From CAZDBA01 sp964503615 (GTDB lineage: Bacteria > Planctomycetota > Planctomycetia > Pirellulales > Pirellulaceae), in assembly GCA_964503615.1 (NCBI GenBank), contig CAZDBA010000022.1, positions 1 to 40,672 on the forward strand: 40,672 nucleotides of DNA, read 5' to 3'. A model generated the notes under the pieces. That model searched no databases, was not told the DNA's origin, and saw only the letters and a list, made by a program, of their open reading frames with translations. Below, piece by piece: positions 25,353 to 34,600 of this stretch (the stretch's first letter is position 1; each line of letters starts with the position of its first letter). Both the position numbers and the translations under genes were made by a program.

Positions 25353-27062
25353 TTACCGGGGCGGTTTCTTTTCACCATCCAGCGTTCCCTCCTCGTAGGC
25401 CTTTAACCATTTATCAATTGGCGGCCGCTTGAGGTGCGCGTCAACTTTCTCCTGATACGCCGCGGCAAGGGCGAGCATTTTTTCGTCCTCATGCAAACGG
25501 CCCGTGAAGATCGAACAAATCGGCGTCGGATTCTCTCCCTTGCGAAAAGCATCGGGCACGGCGACAGATGGATGTCCTGTCAAATTCGTATGCACTAAGT
25601 CACCAGCATTGATGAGAACGTCAACGCCTTTGATCGCTTCTTCAAACAATCGCATCAACCGGGTTCGCGCTCTTTGCATCCGCAGATAGTCGACTGCAGA
25701 AAAGAAATTAGCCGATTGAAAGGTTCTCTCCCAGGAATTCCATCCTTCTGTGTGGCCGGCGCGTAACAGCTCCTCAAACATCGACGCGCCTTCGATATTG
25801 ATAATCGACGTCATCGTACGCACTGGAATCTCATGGGGCAGCTGAACCTCGACTAAATCACAACCAAGTGATTGAACGATTCGAAGATCTTCTCGCTCGT
25901 CAATCTTTTGGCCCCTTCGACGAACATAACCAACTTTCAGCTTGCCAGTTTGTGCCCTTGGTGGCCAATTGAAGTCAAAGTCACCGACCGTTGGATCGAT
26001 ACCATCCGAACCATGTATCGCATCGAAAACGATTGCCGCTCCTTCTACACTTCGACAGATCGGTCCTACTTTGTCCATCGACCAGGAAAGCGACATACAA
26101 CCAGCCCGGCTAACCCGTCCAAAAGTCGGACGGAAGCCGGTCACACCACAACGTCTAGAAGGCGAAATGATGCTGCCCAACGTTTCGGTTCCCAGCGAAA
26201 ATCCGACCAACCCAGCCGCCGTAGCCGCCGCGCTGCCAGACGACGAACCGCTGGACCCACGTTTTGCGTTCCATGGGCTACGAGTCATGCCCCCGAACCA
26301 TCGGTCCCCCATCGCCAAAGCTCCCATGGAAAGTTTGGCGACCAAAACTGCACCCGCCTGAACAAGACGTTCTACGACGGTCGCCGTTTCTTTCAACTCC
26401 CTGTCTTTGAAATGGGGTATGCCCCAAGTCGTTGGGTAACCAGGAACCGCGAGCAAGTCTTTGGCTCCCCACGGGATTCCGTGCAATGGACCGCGATAGT
26501 TTCCCGCTTCGATCTCGCGATCCGCGTTAGCGGCCTGCTTTAGAGCCAACTCTTCGGTAACGTTTACAACGCACCGCAACATCGGCCCATACTTTTTCAA
26601 TCGCGCCAAATACAACTTGGTCAGTTGAGTACTTTTCAGACGACCGCTTCGAATCAAAGCCGCTAGCTCTTGCACTGGCAAAAAAGCGATCCCCTCCTCT
26701 GAATTGGGCAGAGGTTGCTTTGACCACACACGCGGCGCAGCCGTGCGCCCAGGCGGTTGCCGGATCGCGACTCGATTTGGCCCACCTTTTTGCAAAGGCT
26801 GGAAGTAGGTTGCCGGTGCATCGTCGAAGGCCAACGGCACCGTTCTTAAACGCATAACCTCGGCAACATTTCTTCGAACAACTTGCAAAATTTTGCTTCG
26901 TTGCGATTCACTTAGCTCGATCCCGGAAATCCATTCGGCGTTGCGAATCATGTCTGCCGAGATATCTGGCTTTGACGCCAAAGCAGCAATGGCACGATGG
27001 AACGCTCCCGTTCCGATGCCGGTTGCTGCAATGCTGGATAATAATTCTCGCCGGTTGAGCAT
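25353..27062 (-). CDS. Tat-exported amidase-signature hydrolase
   Basis: 569 residues, ATG start. The N terminus NRRELLSSIAATGIGTGAF is a twin-arginine-type signal, so the enzyme is likely exported folded. An N-terminal region of about 120 residues precedes the amidase signature domain. The Ser-cisSer-Lys triad is visible: K201 in WGAKDLLA, a cis-Ser in the GSSGSSSGSAAA segment (about S274/S275) and S297 in TETLGSIISPS. It hydrolyses an amide bond of unknown substrate. It is not the GatA subunit of aspartyl/glutamyl-tRNA amidotransferase, because of the export signal and lack of gatB/gatC neighbours. The gene stands alone. Confidence 0.88.
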   Translation of the reverse strand: MLNRRELLSSIAATGIGTGAFHRAIAALASKPDISADMIRNAEWISGIELSESQRSKILQVVRRNVAEVMRLRTVPLAFDDAPATYFQPLQKGGPNRVAIRQPPGRTAAPRVWSKQPLPNSEEGIAFLPVQELAALIRSGRLKSTQLTKLYLARLKKYGPMLRCVVNVTEELALKQAANADREIEAGNYRGPLHGIPWGAKDLLAVPGYPTTWGIPHFKDRELKETATVVERLVQAGAVLVAKLSMGALAMGDRWFGGMTRSPWNAKRGSSGSSSGSAAATAAGLVGFSLGTETLGSIISPSRRCGVTGFRPTFGRVSRAGCMSLSWSMDKVGPICRSVEGAAIVFDAIHGSDGIDPTVGDFDFNWPPRAQTGKLKVGYVRRRGQKIDEREDLRIVQSLGCDLVEVQLPHEIPVRTMTSIINIEGASMFEELLRAGHTEGWNSWERTFQSANFFSAVDYLRMQRARTRLMRLFEEAIKGVDVLINAGDLVHTNLTGHPSVAVPDAFRKGENPTPICSIFTGRLHEDEKMLALAAAYQEKVDAHLKRPPIDKWLKAYEEGTLDGEKKPPR

Positions 27063-27342
27063 TTTAAGCTCTCAAATTCATTGGGGAAGAAGATTCAAAT
27101 AGAAATCAATACAGTTTCTCGGGATTCGGTAATCCGAACCGGAACCGAACCCCTAATTTAGCCTAACCGAAAACTTTTTCATCGACAGGTTGGTTTTTCA
27201 TGGAGTTGCTTGATCACATTTTCTCGACGATTCTCAAATGGTTCTGGTTCCAAAGAAAAACCAATGTAAAGTTGCGATTGAATCCCACAGCTATAAAGCT
27301 AGAATCTTGGCGTTAATCTGATCGAACCCCAGGTCCTCCTTC
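27063..27342. other. Divergent gap between amidase and FabZ-like genes
   Basis: About 280 bp of AT-rich sequence that should carry both promoters. I found no convincing hexamer pair or palindrome. Confidence 0.3.
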
Positions 27343-27864
27343 GTGGCCAAACGCACAAGTAATCTTAAAGAAATCATTGTCGAATTCTCCGAATTTGATG
27401 TGAACAAGCCTATTGCCTCAAAGGAGGACGTCGCTGCTGTCAATCCGCATCGCCACGAATTGGCTTTGCTGGATGGAATTCTTTTTGATGATCCGGAAAA
27501 CCACCGAGCTGTTGGCTACAAAGACGTTCGCGACGACGAATTCTGGGTCCGCGGTCACTTTCCGGAAAAAGCGCTAATGCCGGGCGTTGTCATGTGTGAA
27601 TGCGCGGCTCAACTGTGCGCCTACTACGCAAAAAAGTCAAAACTGCTGGACGATTGCCTGATCGGACTGGGGGGCTTGGACGAGATTCGTTTTCGAGGTC
27701 CAGTCGTGCCAGGTGACAAGCTCATTACGATGCTGGAGCGAATTAAGGGACGGAAGAACATGTTGATTGTCGGACGATTCCAATGTTACGTCCGTCAAGA
27801 ATTGGTGGTCGAAGGGATCATTCGCGGAGTGGCATTGCCGAATCCAGAGGGATTAGATCTCTAA
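27343..27864 (+). CDS. FabZ-like 3-hydroxyacyl-ACP dehydratase
   Basis: 173 residues from a GTG start. A hot-dog fold enzyme of the FabZ group: the GHFPEKALMPGVVMCECAAQ segment contains the catalytic H72 and E86. FabZ dehydrates 3-hydroxyacyl-ACP in fatty acid synthesis. The N-terminal 35 residues are longer than in ordinary FabZ and carry NPHRHELALLDGI, comparable with the NPHRYPFLLVDRV-type strand of FabZ. It is not in a fab cluster, so a specialised or paralogous dehydratase is possible. The downstream LysR gene begins 115 bp after the stop, in the same direction. Confidence 0.85.
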   Translation: MAKRTSNLKEIIVEFSEFDVNKPIASKEDVAAVNPHRHELALLDGILFDDPENHRAVGYKDVRDDEFWVRGHFPEKALMPGVVMCECAAQLCAYYAKKSKLLDDCLIGLGGLDEIRFRGPVVPGDKLITMLERIKGRKNMLIVGRFQCYVRQELVVEGIIRGVALPNPEGLDL

Positions 27865-27979
27865 GGGAAAACTTGGGCCATCATCAACCAATTGACCTGG
27901 TCCGCTGGCAAGTTCGGGAGAGCGCAGCTCCTGCCGAGCCAGAATCGGGTGTGACCCACGTTTTACATTTGTGATTTGA

Positions 27980-28879
27980 ATGGAATGGCTCAACTACCAT
28001 CACCTTTTCTATTTTTGGATGGTCGTAAAAACGGGCACCTTTTCTGCCGCCGCTGAATCATTACATCTCGCCCGGCCCACTGTTGCCGCGCAAATTAAAG
28101 AGCTGGAAAAATCGTTCGGCGAAAAGCTCTTTGAGAAACAAGGGCGCGGAATGGTGCTTACCGAGTTCGGAACTCAAATCCACGAATACGCAGAAGAAAT
28201 TTTCGCGGTCGGACATGAGCTTCGCGAGTTCGTAAAAACGGGCAATATCGGAAATCGCAAACGGTTCACAGTCGGACTGCCCGATGTCGTGCCTAAGCTG
28301 ATCGCGTTTGAGTTATTGAAACCGGCGCTGCACATGAAAGAGCGCCCACGCACCGTTTGTTACGAGGGAAAGCTCCCACAGTTGTTGACCGATCTGGCGA
28401 CTCACAAATTAGATTTGGTGATCTCAGACGCTCCTGCCCCGCCTACTTTGGATTTCAAAGTATATAATCACAAGCTCGGACAATGTGGCATGTCGATGTT
28501 GGCCACACCGGCCATAGCCAAACAGTACAAAAAGGGTTTTCCGAATTCGCTCACCGATGCTCCGATCCTGTTGCCCACCGATCATACTGCCATGCGTCGC
28601 TCACTGGATATCTGGATGGAGGACCGCGAGATTTTCCCTGATATCGTGGCCGAGTTCGAAGACAGCGCGTTGTTGAAAGTGTTTGGCCAAGCTGGCGAAG
28701 GGATTTTCCCTGTCCCTTCGGTGATCGAAGAACTGATCAAAAAACAATACAACGTACATCTCGTCGGACGCATTCCAGAAGTACTCGACAAGTTCTACGC
28801 AATCTCAGCCGAAAAACGCGTGCAACATCCTGCGACCTCGATCGTGGTCAAGCAAGCGAAAAACAAACTGTTCGATTAG
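27980..28879 (+). CDS. nhaR: NhaR-type LysR-family transcriptional activator
   Basis: 299 residues. The N-terminal winged HTH (MEWLNYHHLFYFWMVVKTGTFSAAAE in parts, then RPTVAAQIKELEKSFGEKLFEKQGRG) closely resembles NhaR of E. coli, which begins with the same LNYxHLxYFW pattern, and the effector domain matches too (HKLDLVISDAP, GQCGMSM, EFEDSALLKVFGQ, HPATS). In E. coli NhaR activates the Na+/H+ antiporter gene nhaA in response to sodium. No antiporter gene is in the window, so its targets must lie elsewhere. The start is ATG. Cotranscription with the FabZ-like gene is possible but the 115-bp gap argues for its own promoter. Confidence 0.85.
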   Translation: MEWLNYHHLFYFWMVVKTGTFSAAAESLHLARPTVAAQIKELEKSFGEKLFEKQGRGMVLTEFGTQIHEYAEEIFAVGHELREFVKTGNIGNRKRFTVGLPDVVPKLIAFELLKPALHMKERPRTVCYEGKLPQLLTDLATHKLDLVISDAPAPPTLDFKVYNHKLGQCGMSMLATPAIAKQYKKGFPNSLTDAPILLPTDHTAMRRSLDIWMEDREIFPDIVAEFEDSALLKVFGQAGEGIFPVPSVIEELIKKQYNVHLVGRIPEVLDKFYAISAEKRVQHPATSIVVKQAKNKLFD

Positions 28880-28898
28880 AGCGCCCCTAAGGCACTAC

Positions 28899-29687
28899 TT
28901 ACTGTCCGAACTTGGCAACGATTCGATCGGCCATGGTGGGAAAGATTCGATCTAGCCAGATTAACGATTTGCCACCTGCGGTTAACGTGATCTCGTGACG
29001 ATTTGAACGCATCACGCGGACCATGATTCGCGCGACTCGCTCAGGCGACATCGAGCCCGCTTTTTTCCAGTCCTTGCTCGTGCTATCTTCGATCGCCGAG
29101 TCGAAAAACTCGCTGTCGGTTGTGCTGGGACTGACTAATTGAACGTGGATCCCGTTACTTGCCAATTCAGCTCGAATTGAATCGGAAAACCCATGCATGG
29201 CAAACTTGCTTGCGCAGTATTCACTTTTCAAAGGCACAGCGCGATGGCCCAACACGCTCGAGACGTTAACGATCAACGGTGATCGCCCTGCACGAAGTTG
29301 AGGAATCGCCGCGCGAATCAATTCGGCGGCGGAGAAGAAATTGACATCAAAGATCTTCTGGAGCCGTTCGGGCGAAGCTTCGTCAAACCGTCCCATCGCT
29401 CCGATCCCGGCGTTGTTGACCAACACATCCAAACCACCCAACTTTGATTCCGCGGTCTCCAGCAAACTCTCTCGCGTCGATGCTGCGGTAATATCGCCGA
29501 CAACGATCTCGCAAACCCCGCCGGCCGCTTCGACTTGATCTTTCAGTTCCTTAAGCCGCTCTTCACGACGCGCGGTAATGACTAACTTTGCTCGATGTTC
29601 GGCGAGTATTTTGGAAAGATGCCATCCAATGCCGCTGGACGCGCCCGTGAGAATGACTCGCAAGTCTTTGAGTTGGCGTTTGGGCAT
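28899..29687 (-). CDS. Short-chain dehydrogenase/reductase
   Basis: 262 residues, classical SDR Rossmann fold. The cofactor motif TGASSGIG is at 14-21, NNAG at 91-94, the active-site N116, S144, Y157 and K161 are all in place. An arginine pair after the second strand (TARREERL, 38-45) suggests NADP(H) preference. Substrate unknown. It lies 54 bp after hflX on the same strand and is likely cotranscribed with it. The ATG has no clear Shine-Dalgarno. Confidence 0.9.
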   Translation of the reverse strand: MPKRQLKDLRVILTGASSGIGWHLSKILAEHRAKLVITARREERLKELKDQVEAAGGVCEIVVGDITAASTRESLLETAESKLGGLDVLVNNAGIGAMGRFDEASPERLQKIFDVNFFSAAELIRAAIPQLRAGRSPLIVNVSSVLGHRAVPLKSEYCASKFAMHGFSDSIRAELASNGIHVQLVSPSTTDSEFFDSAIEDSTSKDWKKAGSMSPERVARIMVRVMRSNRHEITLTAGGKSLIWLDRIFPTMADRIVAKFGQ

Positions 29688-29741
29688 TTCGAGTTCGTTT
29701 CTGCTTGATTCCGATGCTCAAGTCGAAGTCTTGGACTGCGC

Positions 29742-31073
29742 CTACTCATTCACATCATTGGCGTTTTCAGCTTCTTCTGGCTCTTCGACATGATCAGTGA
29801 TCGTAACCGAATCGTCGTTGATCCGTCCAAGGTATTTTTGGGGCAATCGAGCATGAACGCGTACCGAATCCTCAGTGTACTGGGTCGAAAGGACTTCCCC
29901 TTTGGCGGCCAGATAGGCGAGCAGTTTCCCGTTGGAAATATCGAATTCAATGTCAACATCGCGGAAGAAACGACTAAGTGCATCGCTGGTTGCTTGGTGA
30001 AGCTGCTCAAAACCCTCTCGCGATTTTGCGCTCGTCAGAATCGCATTCGGGTAACGATTAAGTACGGCATCTAATTGAGTCTGTGAAGCGTTGTCGATTT
30101 TATTGAGGACCAACAACGTATCTTTTTCCTGGATTCCGATCTCTTCCAGTACATCGTAAACGGCACTGATTTGTTGGTAGACGGCCGGGTTACTGGCGTC
30201 AGCCACATGCAAAAGCAAATCAGCTTGTCGCGACTCTTCCAACGTCGCTTTAAAACTCGCGATCAAACGGTGGGGCAAGTCTCGAATAAATCCGACCGTG
30301 TCGCTCAACAAGACCGGCCCCCAACTGGGCAAAGTCCAACGACGAGTTCGCGTGTCCAGCGTCGCAAAAAGTTTATCTTCGGCTAACACGTCCGCCTGAG
30401 TCAGCGCGTTCATCAACGTGCTTTTGCCTGCGTTCGTATATCCGACCAGCGAAACGGTCATCGTGCCGCGACGGGAACGAACCTGTTGTTCTTTTCGCTT
30501 TTCGACCTGCTTCAATTCCAGCTTCAAATCGTGAATACGTTTCTCGACTAAACGACGATCGACTTCCAATTGCTTTTCACCCGGACCACGCATACCAACA
30601 CCCATCTTCAGTCGGGAAAGGTGCGTCCACATTCGCTTGAGGCGCGGTAGCGAGTATTCCAACTGTGCCAGTTCCACAGCCAGACGAGCCTCGTGGGTTT
30701 GCGCTCGAGTCGCAAAGATATCCAAGATCAATTCGGTCCTGTCAAGCACTTTGACTTTAAGCGTCTGCTCAAGATTGCGGACTTGGGCTGGCGAAAGATC
30801 GTTGTCAAAAATCACAACGTCCGCCGCATGGAACTCAACCAGATTTAGCAGCTCGTCGACTTTTCCTTTACCCAAAAACGTCGTGATGTCCGGTCGCTCT
30901 CGTCGTTGTGTCATACCAGCGACGACGACAGCACCCGCAGTTTTGGCAAGGCCTTCCAGTTCTTCGAGCGGATCGGAATTCAAGTCATCAACGATGTCAT
31001 GGCTAGGTAAAATCACCCGCGCCAACAATGCGACTTCCTGGTCCACCGCCTGAGCTCGATTTCGATCGTGCAC
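29742..31073 (-). CDS. hflX: GTPase HflX
   Basis: 443 residues from a GTG start; no other start codon exists upstream in frame for at least 12 codons. The N-terminal HflX domain (about 12-200) contains PDITTFLGKGKVDEL and the glycine-rich RLKMGVGMRGPGEKQLE segment. The G domain has G1 GYTNAGKST (211-219), G3 DTVG (258-261), G4 NKID (324-327) and G5 SAK (348-350). HflX binds the 50S subunit and splits stalled ribosomes under stress. The C-terminal extension after the G domain ends with an acidic tail. Confidence 0.95.
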   Translation of the reverse strand: MHDRNRAQAVDQEVALLARVILPSHDIVDDLNSDPLEELEGLAKTAGAVVVAGMTQRRERPDITTFLGKGKVDELLNLVEFHAADVVIFDNDLSPAQVRNLEQTLKVKVLDRTELILDIFATRAQTHEARLAVELAQLEYSLPRLKRMWTHLSRLKMGVGMRGPGEKQLEVDRRLVEKRIHDLKLELKQVEKRKEQQVRSRRGTMTVSLVGYTNAGKSTLMNALTQADVLAEDKLFATLDTRTRRWTLPSWGPVLLSDTVGFIRDLPHRLIASFKATLEESRQADLLLHVADASNPAVYQQISAVYDVLEEIGIQEKDTLLVLNKIDNASQTQLDAVLNRYPNAILTSAKSREGFEQLHQATSDALSRFFRDVDIEFDISNGKLLAYLAAKGEVLSTQYTEDSVRVHARLPQKYLGRINDDSVTITDHVEEPEEAENANDVNE

Positions 31074-31634
31074 AATCAGCTTTTCTTGTAGTGTTGAAAT
31101 TGACGTGTAATTGTCGACCGTTGTCCGGTCTGAAATCCGTTACATCGCCACGTCTGTTTTATTATTGACATGGGGGCGTTCAGACGCCACCCGAAATTAG
31201 TGGCAACATCGCCTTGGAAAGAACAAAAAACAGTATTCGCAGCGATGTCTATACCTCGCAAGACATCTATTTGCATCCATGGTTCACGTGACGAGTTACT
31301 GGAAAGGCGATTATTTTTTGCTGAGCGTTTACTTGCGAGTCTTTGCGCATGAATGGAACCGCGTTGGGGAAGATCGTAATTCAACCTTGTTAAGCTTTAA
31401 CGATTCAGAACTTTAACGATCACCGAATTCCAACGAGCGCCTCTACTCGGTTTCAATTTTTTTTAAACCGGATCGCCGTTAAAGTTCTTTAAAGGTTCGC
31501 GCATTACCGTTGTGTTTTTTTTGAGTTCGGATTTTTCGCAAATATGTTAACACTTAGGGGATACAAAACCTCATCAATCGTTTGGGTTTTGATCGGCGAA
31601 AGTCATCGATTCGGTCCCGAAGAAGGAAATCACA
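31074..31634. other. Divergent intergenic region between hflX and gltB
   Basis: About 560 bp without a supported gene; small open frames here have no family likeness. The last 250 bp before gltB carry several homopolymeric T runs (for example 31457-31464 and 31515-31524) and the CTTTAAC-type repeats listed separately. No hairpin with a terminator shape and no known riboswitch fold was recognised. Confidence 0.5.
31395..31484. promoter_or_regulatory. Repeated CTTTAACGAT motifs upstream of gltB
   Basis: CTTTAACGAT occurs at 31395-31404 and 31411-31420 (start-to-start spacing 16 bp), and the reverse complement core GTTAAAG lies at 31478-31484. The arrangement could be a set of regulator half-sites controlling gltBD. 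No known consensus is matched. Confidence 0.35.
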
Positions 31635-34600
31635 TTGGCCAAGAATAAGCAAGTTACGAACCAATTCGAAACACGGAAATCGCTTTATTCCGCTGAGTAT
31701 GAGCACGACAGTTGCGGTGTTGGTTTCGTAGCAAACATTAATGGAATTCCCTCACGCGAGATCGTCCAAGACGCTTGTAGCATCCTCGCCAGAATGGAGC
31801 ACCGAGGTGCCTGCGGAAGTGAAGCCGCGACTGGAGATGGGGCCGGAATTCTAACTGGCATTCCCCACAAAATGGTCGAACGACTCTCGAAAACGATTGG
31901 ATTTCGCATCGCCTTTCCGTATGTCGGTGTTGGAAATATCTTCCTGCCCAACGACGAAGAAGAACGGGACAAGTGCAAGAACCTGTTCGTGCAAAGCGTC
32001 AATCGCTATGGCCAAAAGCTACTCGCATGGCGCGAAGTTCCCGTCGATCCAGAAGGAGCTGGAATTGGCCCGACAGCGATTCGCAGCCAGCCTGCGATTT
32101 TCCAAGTATTCATCGGCGCTTCGGACGGACTTACCCAAGCCAATTTCGAGCGCAAGCTGTACTTGATCCGCAAGGCGTCGACCAGAGCGGTTCGCAAAAG
32201 CGGCATGTACTCAACCGACCTGTTTTACGTCTGCTCCCTTTCGTCACGAATTATCGTTTACAAAGGGATGCTCTCAACGGCTCAGCTGCCGCTGTTCTTC
32301 AAAGACCTTCAGGAAGATGACTACGAAAGCCATTTGGCGATGGTCCACTCCCGGTTCTCTACCAACACGCTACCGAACTGGTCCCGAGCCCAACCACTAC
32401 GGTGGATGGCCCATAACGGAGAGATTAATACGCTGCGCGGCAATCGAAACTGGATCACGGCTCGACAGGGTTTAATGGACTCTGACGTTTTGTTGGACGA
32501 TGTCAAAGCGGTCATGCCGGTCATCGAAACAGGTTGTAGTGACTCTGGTGAGTTCGACAACGCAATGGAGTTGCTGATGATGGCGGGGCGTGAGTTGCCC
32601 GAAGTCGTCATGATGATGATTCCCGAAGCATGGCGTAACCATCAGTCGATGCCAGAAAACAAGCGAGCTTTTTACGAGTACCATTCTTGCCTCCAGGAAC
32701 CGTGGGACGGTCCGGCTTCGATTTCGTTTACTGATGGCCGCATGATCGGTGCCGTTCTGGATCGCAACGGTCTCCGCCCTAGCCGCTACTATGTAACCAA
32801 CGACAACCGAGTCGTAATGGCCAGCGAAGTTGGCGTGCTGGACATTGACTCGGCAAAGATCGTAAAGAAAGGCCGCTTGGAGCCCGGGAAAATGTTCCTG
32901 GTTGATTTCGAAAACGGACGAATCGTCGCTGACAACGAACTTAAAAGCAACATCGCCAACGCTCGTCCCTATGGCGAGTGGTTAAAGAATCAACGAATGA
33001 CGTTCGATGAACTTTCATCGGACAACGTTCCCCAACCACTCGAGATGAACGAACGGATCGCGCAGATGCGCGCGTTTGGCTACACCAATGAAACGATGGA
33101 TTTCATGTTGTTGCCGATGATCAAAGTCAAAAAGGATCCGATCCTTTCGATGGGCAACGATACCGCGTTGGCTTGTCTGAGTGACAAACCGCGTTTGATC
33201 TACGACTACTTTACTCAGTTGTTCGCTCAGGTCACCAACCCGCCGATCGATTCGATCCGCGAAGAGATCGTCATGTCGGTGGAATGTTACATCGGCCCAG
33301 AAGGCAACTTGCTGGATACGACCGAAGAACAGTGTAACCGACTGTTACTGGATAATCCGATTCTGGATTCCCAGCAGATGGCTTCGATCCACGACATCAA
33401 CACCCGAGGTTGGAAATCTCAACTAATCGACATCACGTTTGAAAAGTCCGCCGGTCAAGCGGGCTTTATGGAAGCACTTACGCGAATTTGTGAAGAAGCC
33501 GAAGCGGCGATCGCCGACGGTTGCAGCTTGATCACGCTTTCCGATCGCTCGATCTCACCGACTCGCGTTCCGCTCAGTGCTCTATTGGCCGTCAGCACGG
33601 TCCATCACCACCTTGTGCAAAAAGAAATGCGAACTCGAATCGGCATCATTGTCGAAACGGGCGAGGCGCGTGAAGTACATCATCATTGTCTGTTAACCGG
33701 TTTTGGCGCCGACGGTATTCACCCCTACATCGCGCTCGAAGCGATCATTGATCACCACGCACGTAACGAAGAATCGGACCTAACAGCAGAACAATGCCTT
33801 GCCTACTATCGCAAAGCGGTATTGAAAGGAATGCTGAAAGTTCTCGCGAAAATGGGGATTTCGACCCTGGCCAGTTACAAAGGCGCGCGGATTTTCGAAG
33901 CGATTGGACTGAACAGCGACGTTATCGAACGCTCGTTCCCTGGAACCGCTAGTCGTATCGAAGGCGTTGGTTTCGATGTTCTCGCCGCGGAAGCGTTGCG
34001 TCGTCACGAATTGGGCTTCGGCGCTGCCAACGACCAGCCCGAACCCGAACCAGCGAAAACCGCATTGCCTGTTGTGCAATTGGAAACAGCAGGAACGATC
34101 CACTGGCGTCACGGCGGTGAAAAACATGCTTGGACGCCGATCAATATCGCCAACATTCAACAAGCCGCCCGTGCGGGTGACCCCAAAGCCTACGAGCGTT
34201 TCTCAACGGCAATCAACGAGCAAACAGCTCGTGAATGTCATTTACGTGGCCTGTTAAAGTTCCGCCCGCGGACTTCGATTCCCATCCAACAAGTTGAATC
34301 GGCAAAAGAGATCGTAAAACGTTTCTGCACCGGTGCGATGAGCTTTGGTTCGATCTCGGCCGAAGCGCACGAGACGATGGCGATCGCGATGAACCGTCTG
34401 GGTGGAAAAAGTAACACCGGCGAAGGCGGCGAGGATTATCGTCGATTCACCGAGGACGACAACGGTGACTTGAGACGGTCGGCGATTAAACAAGTCGCGT
34501 CAGGACGATTTGGCGTGACTGCTTACTACCTTGCAAACGCCGATGAGATCCAAATCAAAATGGCGCAAGGTGCAAAGCCGGGCGAAGGCGGAGAGTTACC

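Noticed and set aside
25872..26543. 223-codon plus-strand frame opposite the amidase gene
   Set aside because: The amidase active-site motifs are on the other strand; this frame shows no recognisable domain.
25353..27062. Amidase considered as GatA
   Set aside because: It has a twin-arginine signal peptide and an N-terminal extension, and no gatB or gatC is nearby.
31170..31352. 60-codon plus-strand frame in the hflX-gltB gap
   Set aside because: No ribosome site, no family likeness, and a length expected by chance in a 560-bp gap.
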